64,000 nt of DNA from Actinomadura sp. K4S16 (GTDB taxonomy: Bacteria > Actinomycetota > Actinomycetes > Streptosporangiales > Streptosporangiaceae), in assembly GCF_008327685.1 (NCBI RefSeq), contig NZ_BDDE01000018.1, positions 124,001 through 188,000 of the forward strand. The letters are read 5' to 3'. A program made the translations under genes and the position numbers. Shown one piece after another: positions 7,771-15,463 of the stretch. The notes beneath the pieces were generated by a model. The model did not search any database. It was not told the DNA's origin and was given only the letters and a program-made list of their open reading frames with translations. Positions within the stretch are counted from its first letter, which is position 1. Each line of letters begins with the position of its first letter.

Positions 7771-8808
7771 ATGTCCCACCCCATGTCCCCGACCCTCGAC
7801 TCGCTCCTGGAGTGTCCGCCCGGCCTGCTGGACATGACGTTCGACCAGCTCCGGACGCTGCTGGTGGTGCACGAGACGGGGTCGGCGCTACGGGCGGCCC
7901 GGGTGCTGGGCCGCGAGCAGTCGAGCGTCCAGAAGCAGCTCGACACGCTGAACCGCAACAGCCAGGTCCTGTGCGGCGAGGTCCTGACCGTCCGGCAGGG
8001 GCGCGGGAAGGACTACCTGTTCACCCCGACCGGGGAGACCACGGTCGAACTGGCGCGCACGACCTTCGAGAAATGGCTGGAGTCCATTCACTGGAGCCGG
8101 CGCCGCCTCGGCCGGATGCTGACGGTCGGGACGACCGAGTTCACCCTGCCGATCGTCTCCCGGGCCTGGGACCGGGTCTCCGAGGAGTTCCGGCAGCGGG
8201 AGGTCGAGTTCAAGGTCGCCCACGTCCGCACCAAGGACCTGTGGTCCCGGCTGGAGACCCGCCAGGTCGACCTCATCTGCGGCAGCATCGTCAGCACCCC
8301 GGAGGGCGACCTGCGCCTGAAGGAGTACGAGGTCATCGAGTACGCCCGGGGCCAGGCGCTGCTGCTCACCAACCTGCCGGAGGGCGAACTGCCCGACACC
8401 CCCGTGGAGACCAGCCGCCTCGGCCGGATCCCGCTGGTGGTGCCGCCCGCAGGGCTCGTCGCCGACCTGCTCGCCACCTGGTACGGGACGAACTTCCGCG
8501 AGCGCCTGAGCGTCGTCGCCGACATCGACGACCTGCACTACGGGCTGTCGCTGCTGCGCTCCGGGTTCGTGCGCGGCTGCATGATCGTCACGGGTTCGAT
8601 CGGGCGGGGCATGGCGGCGCAGGAGGACCCCGACGCCGTCCCGCTCCGCGCGATCAAGCTGCACGACGACCTGGAGCCCAAGGCCGAGCTCATGACGGGC
8701 GCCTTCGTCCGCCGCGCCGATCTCGAACGCTATGACGCGGGGCACCCCCTCAACCGCCTCTGGGACGCGGTCAAGGAGGACGTCCGCACCTACACCCCGC
8801 TCGCCTGA
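7771..8808 (+). CDS. LysR-type transcriptional regulator
   Basis: 345 residues. The N-terminal winged helix spans about 20-90 (TFDQLRTLLVVHETGSALRAA, then REQSSVQKQLDTLNR as recognition helix), and the rest is a substrate-binding-like fold. A linker to VGTTEFTLPIVSRAW marks the switch. ATG 7771 has GAGGTAG at good spacing; the second ATG at 7783 is less likely. It is atypical for LysR in having a ~20-residue N-terminal extension and a LysR domain with weak similarity to the classical type. The downstream neighbour is convergent, so the regulatory target is not obvious; autoregulation is likely from the palindromes upstream. Confidence 0.8.
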   Translation: MSHPMSPTLDSLLECPPGLLDMTFDQLRTLLVVHETGSALRAARVLGREQSSVQKQLDTLNRNSQVLCGEVLTVRQGRGKDYLFTPTGETTVELARTTFEKWLESIHWSRRRLGRMLTVGTTEFTLPIVSRAWDRVSEEFRQREVEFKVAHVRTKDLWSRLETRQVDLICGSIVSTPEGDLRLKEYEVIEYARGQALLLTNLPEGELPDTPVETSRLGRIPLVVPPAGLVADLLATWYGTNFRERLSVVADIDDLHYGLSLLRSGFVRGCMIVTGSIGRGMAAQEDPDAVPLRAIKLHDDLEPKAELMTGAFVRRADLERYDAGHPLNRLWDAVKEDVRTYTPLA

Positions 8809-8841
8809 CGGGCGCTGCTCACCCGAGCGACCGGGCCGCCG

Positions 8842-9765
8842 CTACTTGATCTGGTTGTCGACCACGTCGAGGGTGGGGCGGGCGCCCAGGTGCTGCATGG
8901 CGCGGGCGGCCAGGCGGCAGCCCGCGGTGAGCGCGTCGGCCGGCTGCTTGCCGTCCAGCCAGGGCGGGAGGAACCCGGCGACGAACGCGTCACCGGCGCC
9001 GGTGCCGTCGACGATCTTCTCGACGGGCTCCGCCGCGACGGTGACCGGCTCGGGGCGGCCGTTGGTGTACCAGAGGGCGCCGTCGGCGCCGCTCTTGATG
9101 ACGACCTGGGGGTACCAGGCGGTCAGCACCTTGGCGGCCTGCTCCGGGGTGTCGCGGCCGGTGAGGATCTCGGCCTCCTTGGCGTTGACGACCAGGAGGC
9201 GGGCGCCCTGCGTCCACTCCAGGAAGGGCTCGGCGCCCATCCGCTTGAGCGGGGAGGACGAGCCGCCGTCCACGGAGACCGACATCTGCGCCTTGCGGGC
9301 GATGTCGAGGGTGTGGATGGCCGCCTTGCGGGAGCCCTCGTTGATCAGGGAGTACCCCGACAGGTGCAGGTGGGTGCCCTGGGAGAACAGGTCCTTGCAG
9401 CGCTCGATGTCCTCCGGGAGGAGGGCGGCGTTGGCGCCGGGGTCCGACAGCATCGTCCGGTCGCCCTTGTGGGTGACCATGACCACGCAGGTGCCGGTGG
9501 GACGCTCCTGGTCCATGACGAGGCGGGCGTCGACGCCGTAGCCCATCAACTCCATGTCCCGGTTACGGCCCGCGATGTCGGAGCCGCGGCGGCCGACGAA
9601 GGCGGCGTCGGTCCCCTCCACGGCAAGCCATGCGGCCACGTTGGCGCCGGAGCCGCCACCGTGGGTCGTCACGGCGGCGGGCGTGTCGCTCCCCTTCGCA
9701 AGGGGATACGCGGCACGAGCCACGGTGTCTGTCATAAGATCGCCGACCACGACCACGCGCGTCAT
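8842..9765 (-). CDS. PfkB-family carbohydrate kinase
   Basis: 307 residues, the usual ribokinase-family length. It starts VVVVGDLMTDTVA, has the first signature GGGSGANVA (36-44), and ends with the second signature DGTGAGDAF, whose Asp259 is the catalytic base. It probably phosphorylates a sugar or nucleoside at a hydroxymethyl group with ATP; the substrate cannot be told. The start is ATG 9765 with GAGGTGATG upstream. It is divergent from the GNAT/ligase fusion and convergent with the LysR-type gene. Confidence 0.88.
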   Translation of the reverse strand: MTRVVVVGDLMTDTVARAAYPLAKGSDTPAAVTTHGGGSGANVAAWLAVEGTDAAFVGRRGSDIAGRNRDMELMGYGVDARLVMDQERPTGTCVVMVTHKGDRTMLSDPGANAALLPEDIERCKDLFSQGTHLHLSGYSLINEGSRKAAIHTLDIARKAQMSVSVDGGSSSPLKRMGAEPFLEWTQGARLLVVNAKEAEILTGRDTPEQAAKVLTAWYPQVVIKSGADGALWYTNGRPEPVTVAAEPVEKIVDGTGAGDAFVAGFLPPWLDGKQPADALTAGCRLAARAMQHLGARPTLDVVDNQIK

Positions 9766-9931
9766 GGAGTCATCACCTCGATCAACACGGCCCGCGCGAG
9801 CGGCATTCAGGGCGTGTGCTCGACCGTAACAGCTCTCGAGCCCCGATTAGGTCTCGAACGCGCAGCGAAACCGAGGAAGCCCGTTTTTCTTCGCGAGGGC
9901 CGTGACGCATCCGTGCCTTACCCTCGGGTAC

Positions 9932-12370
9932 GTGACCGAGCGTTACCCGGACCAGTGGGAGGCCGACGTCGTCCTCAGCGACGGCGGGACGGCCCATCTG
10001 CGTCCCATCCGGCCCGAGGACGCCGAGCTCCTGCGCACGTTCCACGCGCGGCTGTCCCCGGAGTCGATCTATTACCGGTTCTTCTCCCCGCGCCCCCACC
10101 TGTCGGACCGCGATGTCGAGCACTTCACGACCGTCGACTACGACCGGCGCGTCGCGCTGATCGCCACGATCGCCGAGGAGATGGTGGCGGTCGTCCGCTA
10201 CGACAGCCTGGCCGACCGGCCCGAGACGGCGGAGGTGGCGTTCCTCGTGGAGGACGCGCACCAGGGCCGCGGGCTCGGTGCCGTGCTGCTGGAGCACATC
10301 GCCGCGGCGGCGCGGGAGCGGGGCGTGCGCCGGTTCGTGGCGAGCGTCCTGCCCGACAACCGCCGGATGACCGGGGTGTTCCGGGAGGCGGGGTACCAGG
10401 CGGAGCAGCGCTTCGAGGAGGGCGTGATCGAGCTCGTGCTCGACCTGGAGCCGACCGACACCTCGCTGGAGGTCATGACGGCGCGCGAGCACCGGGCCGA
10501 GTCGCGGTCGATCCAGCGGCTGCTGTTCCCGCGGTCGGTGGCGGTGATCGGGGCGAGCCGGGCCGAGCACAGCGTGGGGCAGACCGTCCTGCGGAACCTG
10601 CTCGCCGGCGACTTCAGCGGACCGGTGTACCCGGTGCATCCGTCGGCGGTCGCGGTGGCCGGGGTCCGCGCGTACGCGTCGGTCCTGGAGATCCCGGACG
10701 ATGTGGACCTCGCCGTCGTGGCCGTGCGCGCCGACGCCGTCCACGAGGTCGTGGAGGAGTGCGCAGGCAAGGGTGTGCGCGGGCTGGTCGTCGTGTCGTC
10801 CGGCTTCGGCGAGGTAGGGGAAGAGGGACGCGCCGCCCAGGAGCAACTGGTGCGGCTTGCGCGCGCCTACGGGATGCGGGTCGTCGGCCCCAACTGCCTG
10901 GGCATCGCCAACACCGACACCGACGTGCGGCTGAACGCGACCCTGGCGCCGACCATGCCGGGACGCGGCCCGGTGGGGTTCTTCTCCCAGTCCGGCGCGC
11001 TGGGCATCGCCATCTTGCAGCGGACGGCCGAACGCGGTCTCGGGCTGTCCACGTTCGTCTCGGCGGGGAACCGGGCGGACGTCTCCGGCAACGACCTCAT
11101 GCAGTACTGGGAGGAGGACCCGGCGACCAGGGCCGTCCTGCTCTACCTGGAGTCGCTGGGCAACCCCCGCAAGTTCGCGCGGCTGGCGCGCAGGCTCGGC
11201 CGCCGCAAGCCGATCGTGGCGGTGAAGAGCGGCCGCAGCACGCAGGGCGTCCCGATCGGGCACGCGGCGCGGGCGCTCACCCTGCCCGACCACGCGGTCA
11301 GCGCGCTGTTCGAGCAGGCCGGCGTGATCCGGGTGGAGGACCTCGCGGAGCTGTTCGACGTGGCGCAGGTGCTGGCCTACCAGCCGCTCCCGGCCGGCGA
11401 CCGCATCGCGATCATCGACAACTCCAACTCGCTGGGCCTGCTGGCGCAGGACGAGGCCGTCGCGCTCGGCCTGGAGGTCCGGCCCCGCATCGACCTCGGC
11501 CCGAGCGCCGACGCCGACGACTACGAGGCCGCCCTCGCCGGGGCGCTGGACGACGACTCGGTCGACGCGGTCGTGGCGCTGTTCACGCCCCCGACGATCG
11601 GCGGCTTCGACGTCCGCGTCCCCGAGAAGATCCTCCGGCTGGCCGCCGAGGGCAGGAAGCCGATCGTGGCGACCTACCTCGGCACCGAGGGCATGCCGGC
11701 CGAACTGCGCGTCATCGGCCCGGACGGGATGGCCGCGGAAGGCTCCGTGCCGTCCTACGCCTCGCCCGAAGACGCCGTCAGGGCGCTCGCGTACGTGATC
11801 CGGTACGCGCAGTGGCGGCAGCGTCCACACGGCCGCATGCCGGTGTTCGAGGACGTGGACCGCGCCAGGGCGCGGGAGCTGGTCGCGGGGTGGCTGGGCG
11901 ACGGAGGCCCCGTCGAGGTCGACCCGGAGCAGGCGGTGGAGCTGCTGGCCTGCTACGGCATCGGGCTCGCCGGCGGCACGGACGGGGTCGCGACCCGCAT
12001 CGTGGTCCGGGAGGACCCCTCGTTCGGCGCGCTGGTCTCGTTCGGGATCGCCGACGAGACCGCCGAGCTGCTGGAGGACCGCGCCTACCGCCTGTCGCCG
12101 CTCGCGGACGCGGAGGCGGCCGAGATGATCCGCGCGATCCGCACCGCGCCGCTGCTGCTCGGGCACCGCGGCGCCGATCCGGTGAACCTCGGGGCCCTGG
12201 AGGAGCTGCTGCTGCGCGCGTCCCGCCTCGGCTACGACCTTCCCGAGGTGGCGCGGCTGGAGCTGAACCCCGTCATGGTCGGCGCGTCCGGCGTCGCGGT
12301 GCGCGCGGTCAGGCTGACGCTGGGACGCCCCCTCGGGCCGCGTCCCGAACTGGAGCCGCGCCACCTCTGA
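9932..12370 (+). CDS. GNAT acetyltransferase / acyl-CoA ligase-like fusion with a shortened ATP-grasp region
   Basis: 812 residues from GTG 9932 (GTG 9902 adds ten). Residues ~20-160 are a GNAT domain (HLRPIRPEDAELL; acetyl-CoA loop HQGRGLG). A CoA-binding Rossmann domain (PRSVAVIGASR) and a ligase-like domain (GFFSQSGALGIA; FVSAGNRADVSGNDLM) follow. Full-length relatives then have an ATP-grasp domain of ~220 residues. Here the protein jumps from ELLACYGIGLAGG directly to REDPSFGALVSFG, so about 100 residues seem to be missing, including the usual GYPVxLK and HKxDxGGV motifs. Acetyltransferase activity is likely, while the ADP-forming ligase reaction is probably lost. Relatives acetylate acyl-CoA synthetases on lysine. 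Confidence 0.82.
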   Translation: MTERYPDQWEADVVLSDGGTAHLRPIRPEDAELLRTFHARLSPESIYYRFFSPRPHLSDRDVEHFTTVDYDRRVALIATIAEEMVAVVRYDSLADRPETAEVAFLVEDAHQGRGLGAVLLEHIAAAARERGVRRFVASVLPDNRRMTGVFREAGYQAEQRFEEGVIELVLDLEPTDTSLEVMTAREHRAESRSIQRLLFPRSVAVIGASRAEHSVGQTVLRNLLAGDFSGPVYPVHPSAVAVAGVRAYASVLEIPDDVDLAVVAVRADAVHEVVEECAGKGVRGLVVVSSGFGEVGEEGRAAQEQLVRLARAYGMRVVGPNCLGIANTDTDVRLNATLAPTMPGRGPVGFFSQSGALGIAILQRTAERGLGLSTFVSAGNRADVSGNDLMQYWEEDPATRAVLLYLESLGNPRKFARLARRLGRRKPIVAVKSGRSTQGVPIGHAARALTLPDHAVSALFEQAGVIRVEDLAELFDVAQVLAYQPLPAGDRIAIIDNSNSLGLLAQDEAVALGLEVRPRIDLGPSADADDYEAALAGALDDDSVDAVVALFTPPTIGGFDVRVPEKILRLAAEGRKPIVATYLGTEGMPAELRVIGPDGMAAEGSVPSYASPEDAVRALAYVIRYAQWRQRPHGRMPVFEDVDRARARELVAGWLGDGGPVEVDPEQAVELLACYGIGLAGGTDGVATRIVVREDPSFGALVSFGIADETAELLEDRAYRLSPLADAEAAEMIRAIRTAPLLLGHRGADPVNLGALEELLLRASRLGYDLPEVARLELNPVMVGASGVAVRAVRLTLGRPLGPRPELEPRHL

Positions 12371-12389
12371 CCCGGGTCGGGCCGCCGTC

Positions 12390-12707
12390 TCACCCCGGGG
12401 GCGGGGGAGGGCTGGGCTGCGGCGTCGGCGGGACGGGATCCGGCTCGGGCCCCGGCGGGATCGGCTCGGGAGGCGGCGCGGGCGGCACCGGCTCCGGTGC
12501 CGGGCCGGGCGGGGTGGGCTCCGGCGGCGGTCCGGGCGGCACGGGCTCGGGCGAAGGGCCTGGCGGGACGGGGCCGGGGGGCTGCGGCGCGGGCCCCGGC
12601 GTGGGGCCGGGCGGAGGCTCGGGCGGCACGGGGGGCTGCGGGGGCGGAGCCGGGTCCGGCGTGGGCGGGGGCACCGGCGGCGGGGTCGGCAGTGGATGCT
12701 CGTCCAT
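12390..12707 (-). CDS. proline-rich low-complexity protein
   Basis: 105 residues from ATG 12707, which has AGGGGG five bases upstream. After MDEHPLPTPP the whole chain is P-P-G/E/A-P repeats, with nearly half the residues proline. No signal peptide or membrane segment is visible. It may be a real extended polypeptide or an ORF kept open by a GC-rich repeat. The well-placed start and ribosome site favour a gene. It is convergent with the GNAT fusion (19-bp gap) and divergent from the DUF5998 gene. Confidence 0.45.
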   Translation of the reverse strand: MDEHPLPTPPPVPPPTPDPAPPPQPPVPPEPPPGPTPGPAPQPPGPVPPGPSPEPVPPGPPPEPTPPGPAPEPVPPAPPPEPIPPGPEPDPVPPTPQPSPPPPPG

Positions 12708-12795
12708 GCCCACCCCCTACCCCGCGCGGGGACATATGACCGTGTGCCGTGCCGGTCATGTGCGCGTCCGGCCCCGGACAGGGCAGGATGGGGCC

Positions 12796-13377
12796 ATGAG
12801 GGAAACCCGAGCGACCGTCAGTGGTCTGCGCACGGCGATCGAGCGCAGCGGATATTACCCCGCCCTGGTCGCGGACGCGGTCGAGTCGGCCGTGGGGGAC
12901 GAGCGCGTCGTCGCCTACGTCGTCCACCACGAGGCGACCTTCGACCCGGCGATGGAGGTGCGGCGGCACGTGACCGTGCTCGTGCTGTCGGCGAGCCGGC
13001 TGCTGGTGTGCCACACCGACGAGCACCCGCCCGGCGAGGGCATGACCCGGCCGCACGCGTCCACCACGACCGAGGCCGTCAAGCTGGAGCGCGTCCAGTC
13101 GGTGGCGGTGACGCGGGTGGTCCCCGACCCGGCCTCCTACGTGCCCGGGGTGCCGCCCACCGAGGTGGTGCTGACCATCGGCTGGGGCGCCATCGCCCAC
13201 ATCGACCTCGAACCCGCGACGTGCGGCGACGAGAACTGCGAGGCCGACCACGGCTACACCGGCAGCGTCACCGCCGACGACCTGTCGCTGCGGGTCAGCG
13301 AGGCCGCCGACGGCGCGGACGCCGTGAGCCAGGTGCTGGCGTTCGCCGAGGAACTGTCCGCCGCGACCGCCAAGTGA
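12796..13377 (+). CDS. DUF5998 family protein
   Basis: 193 residues, soluble. MRETRATVSGLRTAIERSGYYP opens the protein, followed by VHHEATFD, HVTVLVLSASRLLVCHTDEHP and the cysteine/acid segment CGDENCEADHGYTG. This is a conserved actinobacterial protein of unknown function. Its GTGA stop-start overlap with the following phosphodiesterase-like gene means the two are translationally coupled, a pairing also seen in relatives. Confidence 0.75.
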   Translation: MRETRATVSGLRTAIERSGYYPALVADAVESAVGDERVVAYVVHHEATFDPAMEVRRHVTVLVLSASRLLVCHTDEHPPGEGMTRPHASTTTEAVKLERVQSVAVTRVVPDPASYVPGVPPTEVVLTIGWGAIAHIDLEPATCGDENCEADHGYTGSVTADDLSLRVSEAADGADAVSQVLAFAEELSAATAK

Positions 13378-14540
13378 GCGGGGTGCCCGCCGGAGGGGGC
13401 GGCGAGCCCCGCCAAGGCGCGCACATCGCCGCACCGCCCGTCCCGCGTTATGGAGAGGGCGCACTGGCCGACCTGCCGATTTCCGCGCTGGCCGCGCTGG
13501 GCGTCCCGGACGCGCCCAACGCCCTCGGGCTGCCCGCCGTGCCGCGCGTCTGCGTGCTGCTGGTCGACGGCCTCGGCTGGGAGCAGCTGAAGGCCCACCC
13601 CGCCGAGGCGCCCTTCCTGAACGCGCTGGAAGGCGGCCCGATCACCGCCGGGTTCCCGGCGACGACCGTCAGCAGCCTCGGCTCGCTGGCGACCGGCGCG
13701 CCGCCCGGTGAGCACGGCCTGCTCGGCGTGCAGGTCGCGGTCCCCGGCACCGGCCGGCTGCTGAACCTCCTGCGCTGGGGGGACGACACCGTCGACCCTG
13801 AGACGTTCCAGCCGGTCCCGACCGTCTACGACCGGGCGGCGGCGGACGGCGTCGAGGTGGCGTACGTGTCGAACCCCCTGTACCGGAAGTCGAGCCTCAG
13901 CCGCGCCACCGCGCGCGGCGCCGACTACGTGGGGGCCGCCGGCCTCGGCCAGCTCGTCGGACGCGCCGAGCTGGCCCTGCGCCGCGGCGACCGCTCCTAC
14001 GTCACCGTCTACCACGCCGACCTCGACGCGACCGGCCACCGGTTCGGCGTCGGATCGGCCGACTGGCGGCACCAGCTGCGGTTCGTCGACCTCCTCGCGC
14101 AGGAGATCGCGTCCGTGCTGCCGCCGGGGTCGTCCCTGCACGTGACCGCCGACCACGGCATGGTCGACCCGGGCGAGCGGATCGACGCCGACACCGTCCC
14201 TGAGCTGGGTGAGGGCGTCGCCCTGCTCGGCGGGGACGCCCGCGCCCGCTACGTCTACAGCGAGCCGGGCGCCCACGACGACGTGCTCGCAGCCTGGACG
14301 GCCGTGCTGGGCGACCGGGCATGGGTCGTCAGCAGCGAGCAGGCGGCGGAGAACGGATGGTTCGGCCGGATCGGCCCCGGGATGCTGGAACGCGTCGGCG
14401 ACGTGATCGCCGTCCCGCACGCCGACCTCGCGATCACCGCGTCCGAGCGGGAGCCCTGGCTGGACCGGATGGTCGGCATGCACGGCTCCCTCGTCCCGGC
14501 CGAGCAACTGGTGCCGCTGCTCACCGCGTCCCGGCCCTGA
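13374..14540 (+). CDS. alkaline phosphatase / nucleotide pyrophosphatase family protein
   Basis: 388 residues from GTG 13374, which overlaps the upstream stop. Metal and nucleophile motifs of the superfamily are present: LLVDGLGWE (Asp65), FPATTVSSL with the nucleophile Thr97/98, YHADLDATGHRFG, and TADHGMVD. No signal peptide is seen, so it is probably cytoplasmic. It should hydrolyse a phosphate mono- or diester; the substrate is unknown. The frame is open far upstream but that part is a shadow of DUF5998. Confidence 0.85.
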   Translation: MSGVPAGGGGEPRQGAHIAAPPVPRYGEGALADLPISALAALGVPDAPNALGLPAVPRVCVLLVDGLGWEQLKAHPAEAPFLNALEGGPITAGFPATTVSSLGSLATGAPPGEHGLLGVQVAVPGTGRLLNLLRWGDDTVDPETFQPVPTVYDRAAADGVEVAYVSNPLYRKSSLSRATARGADYVGAAGLGQLVGRAELALRRGDRSYVTVYHADLDATGHRFGVGSADWRHQLRFVDLLAQEIASVLPPGSSLHVTADHGMVDPGERIDADTVPELGEGVALLGGDARARYVYSEPGAHDDVLAAWTAVLGDRAWVVSSEQAAENGWFGRIGPGMLERVGDVIAVPHADLAITASEREPWLDRMVGMHGSLVPAEQLVPLLTASRP

Positions 14541-14559
14541 GATCCCGTGCGGAGTTGAG

Positions 14560-15444
14560 ATGAACCCGGATTCGCCCCTCCCTAATCGGGGCAACGACGG
14601 CCAAACTGGCGATGTGCACCCTCTCATCGAAGTGCCCGCGCTGGACCGGCTGCTCCGAGGACAGGCGAACGTGGTCCTGCTGGACGTCCGATGGCATCTG
14701 GCCGGACCGCCGGGGATCGAGTCCTACCGCAAGGGGCACCTGCCGGGCGCCGTGTTCGTCGACCTCGACCGCGACGTGGCCGGGCCGCCCGGCCCCGGCG
14801 GGCGCCACCCCCTGCCGGACCCCGCCGCCTTCGAGGCCGCGATGCGCCGCGCCGGCGTCTCGGCCGACAGCCTGGTCGTGGTCTACGACGACGCCGACTC
14901 CACGGCGGCCGCCCGGGTCTGGTGGTCGCTGCGCTACTTCGGGCACGAGCGGGTCCGCGTCCTGGACGGCGGGTACCGCGCCTGGGCGGAGGCCGGCCAC
15001 GCGGTGAGCACCGCCGAGCCCGAGGTCAAGCCGGGCGACTTCACCGCCGACCCCGGCCGCCTGCCCGTGCTGGACGCCGAGGGGGCCGCGGAACTGGCCC
15101 GGGCCGGGGTGCTGCTGGACGCCCGCGCCGCCGAGCGCTACCGCGGCGAGCAGGAGCCGGTCGACCCCGTCGCCGGGCACATCCCGGGCGCCCGGAACGC
15201 CCCCACGTCCAGCAACGTCGGCGTCGACGGCCGGTTCCTGCCGCCCGAACTGCTGCGCGAGCGGTTCGCCCAGCTCGGCGCCACCGACGCCCTCGACGTC
15301 GGCGCCTACTGCGGCTCGGGCGTCACCGCCGCGCACGAGATCCTCGCCCTCCACCTCGCCGGCATCCCGGCCGCCCTCTACGTGGGGTCCTGGTCGAACT
15401 GGGTGACAGACCCCGGCAACCCGGTCGCCACCGGCGACGGCTGA
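14560..15444 (+). CDS. sulfurtransferase (two rhodanese domains)
   Basis: 294 residues. Domain 1 (about 20-150) has LLDVRWHL and VVYDDADST, with Asp where an active rhodanese has Cys, so it is structural. Domain 2 (about 165-290) has LLDARAAERY and the active loop YCGSGVTA with catalytic Cys251. It transfers sulfane sulfur from thiosulfate or 3-mercaptopyruvate to a thiol acceptor. ATG 14560 is chosen for its GGAG ribosome site; GTG 14614 would skip the unstructured first 18 residues. It is convergent with the CHAT operon. Confidence 0.88.
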   Translation: MNPDSPLPNRGNDGQTGDVHPLIEVPALDRLLRGQANVVLLDVRWHLAGPPGIESYRKGHLPGAVFVDLDRDVAGPPGPGGRHPLPDPAAFEAAMRRAGVSADSLVVVYDDADSTAAARVWWSLRYFGHERVRVLDGGYRAWAEAGHAVSTAEPEVKPGDFTADPGRLPVLDAEGAAELARAGVLLDARAAERYRGEQEPVDPVAGHIPGARNAPTSSNVGVDGRFLPPELLRERFAQLGATDALDVGAYCGSGVTAAHEILALHLAGIPAALYVGSWSNWVTDPGNPVATGDG

Positions 15445-15463
15445 CCCGCGCTCCGGGCCCGTC

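Noticed and set aside
9782-12364. 860-codon minus-strand frame opposite the GNAT fusion
   Set aside because: Antisense open frame caused by high GC3; composition is Arg/Asp/His/Val-rich without domains.
8890-13377. 1495-codon plus-strand frame
   Set aside because: Only its 3' end (from ATG 12796, DUF5998) is a real gene; the rest is a shadow of the PfkB and GNAT genes.
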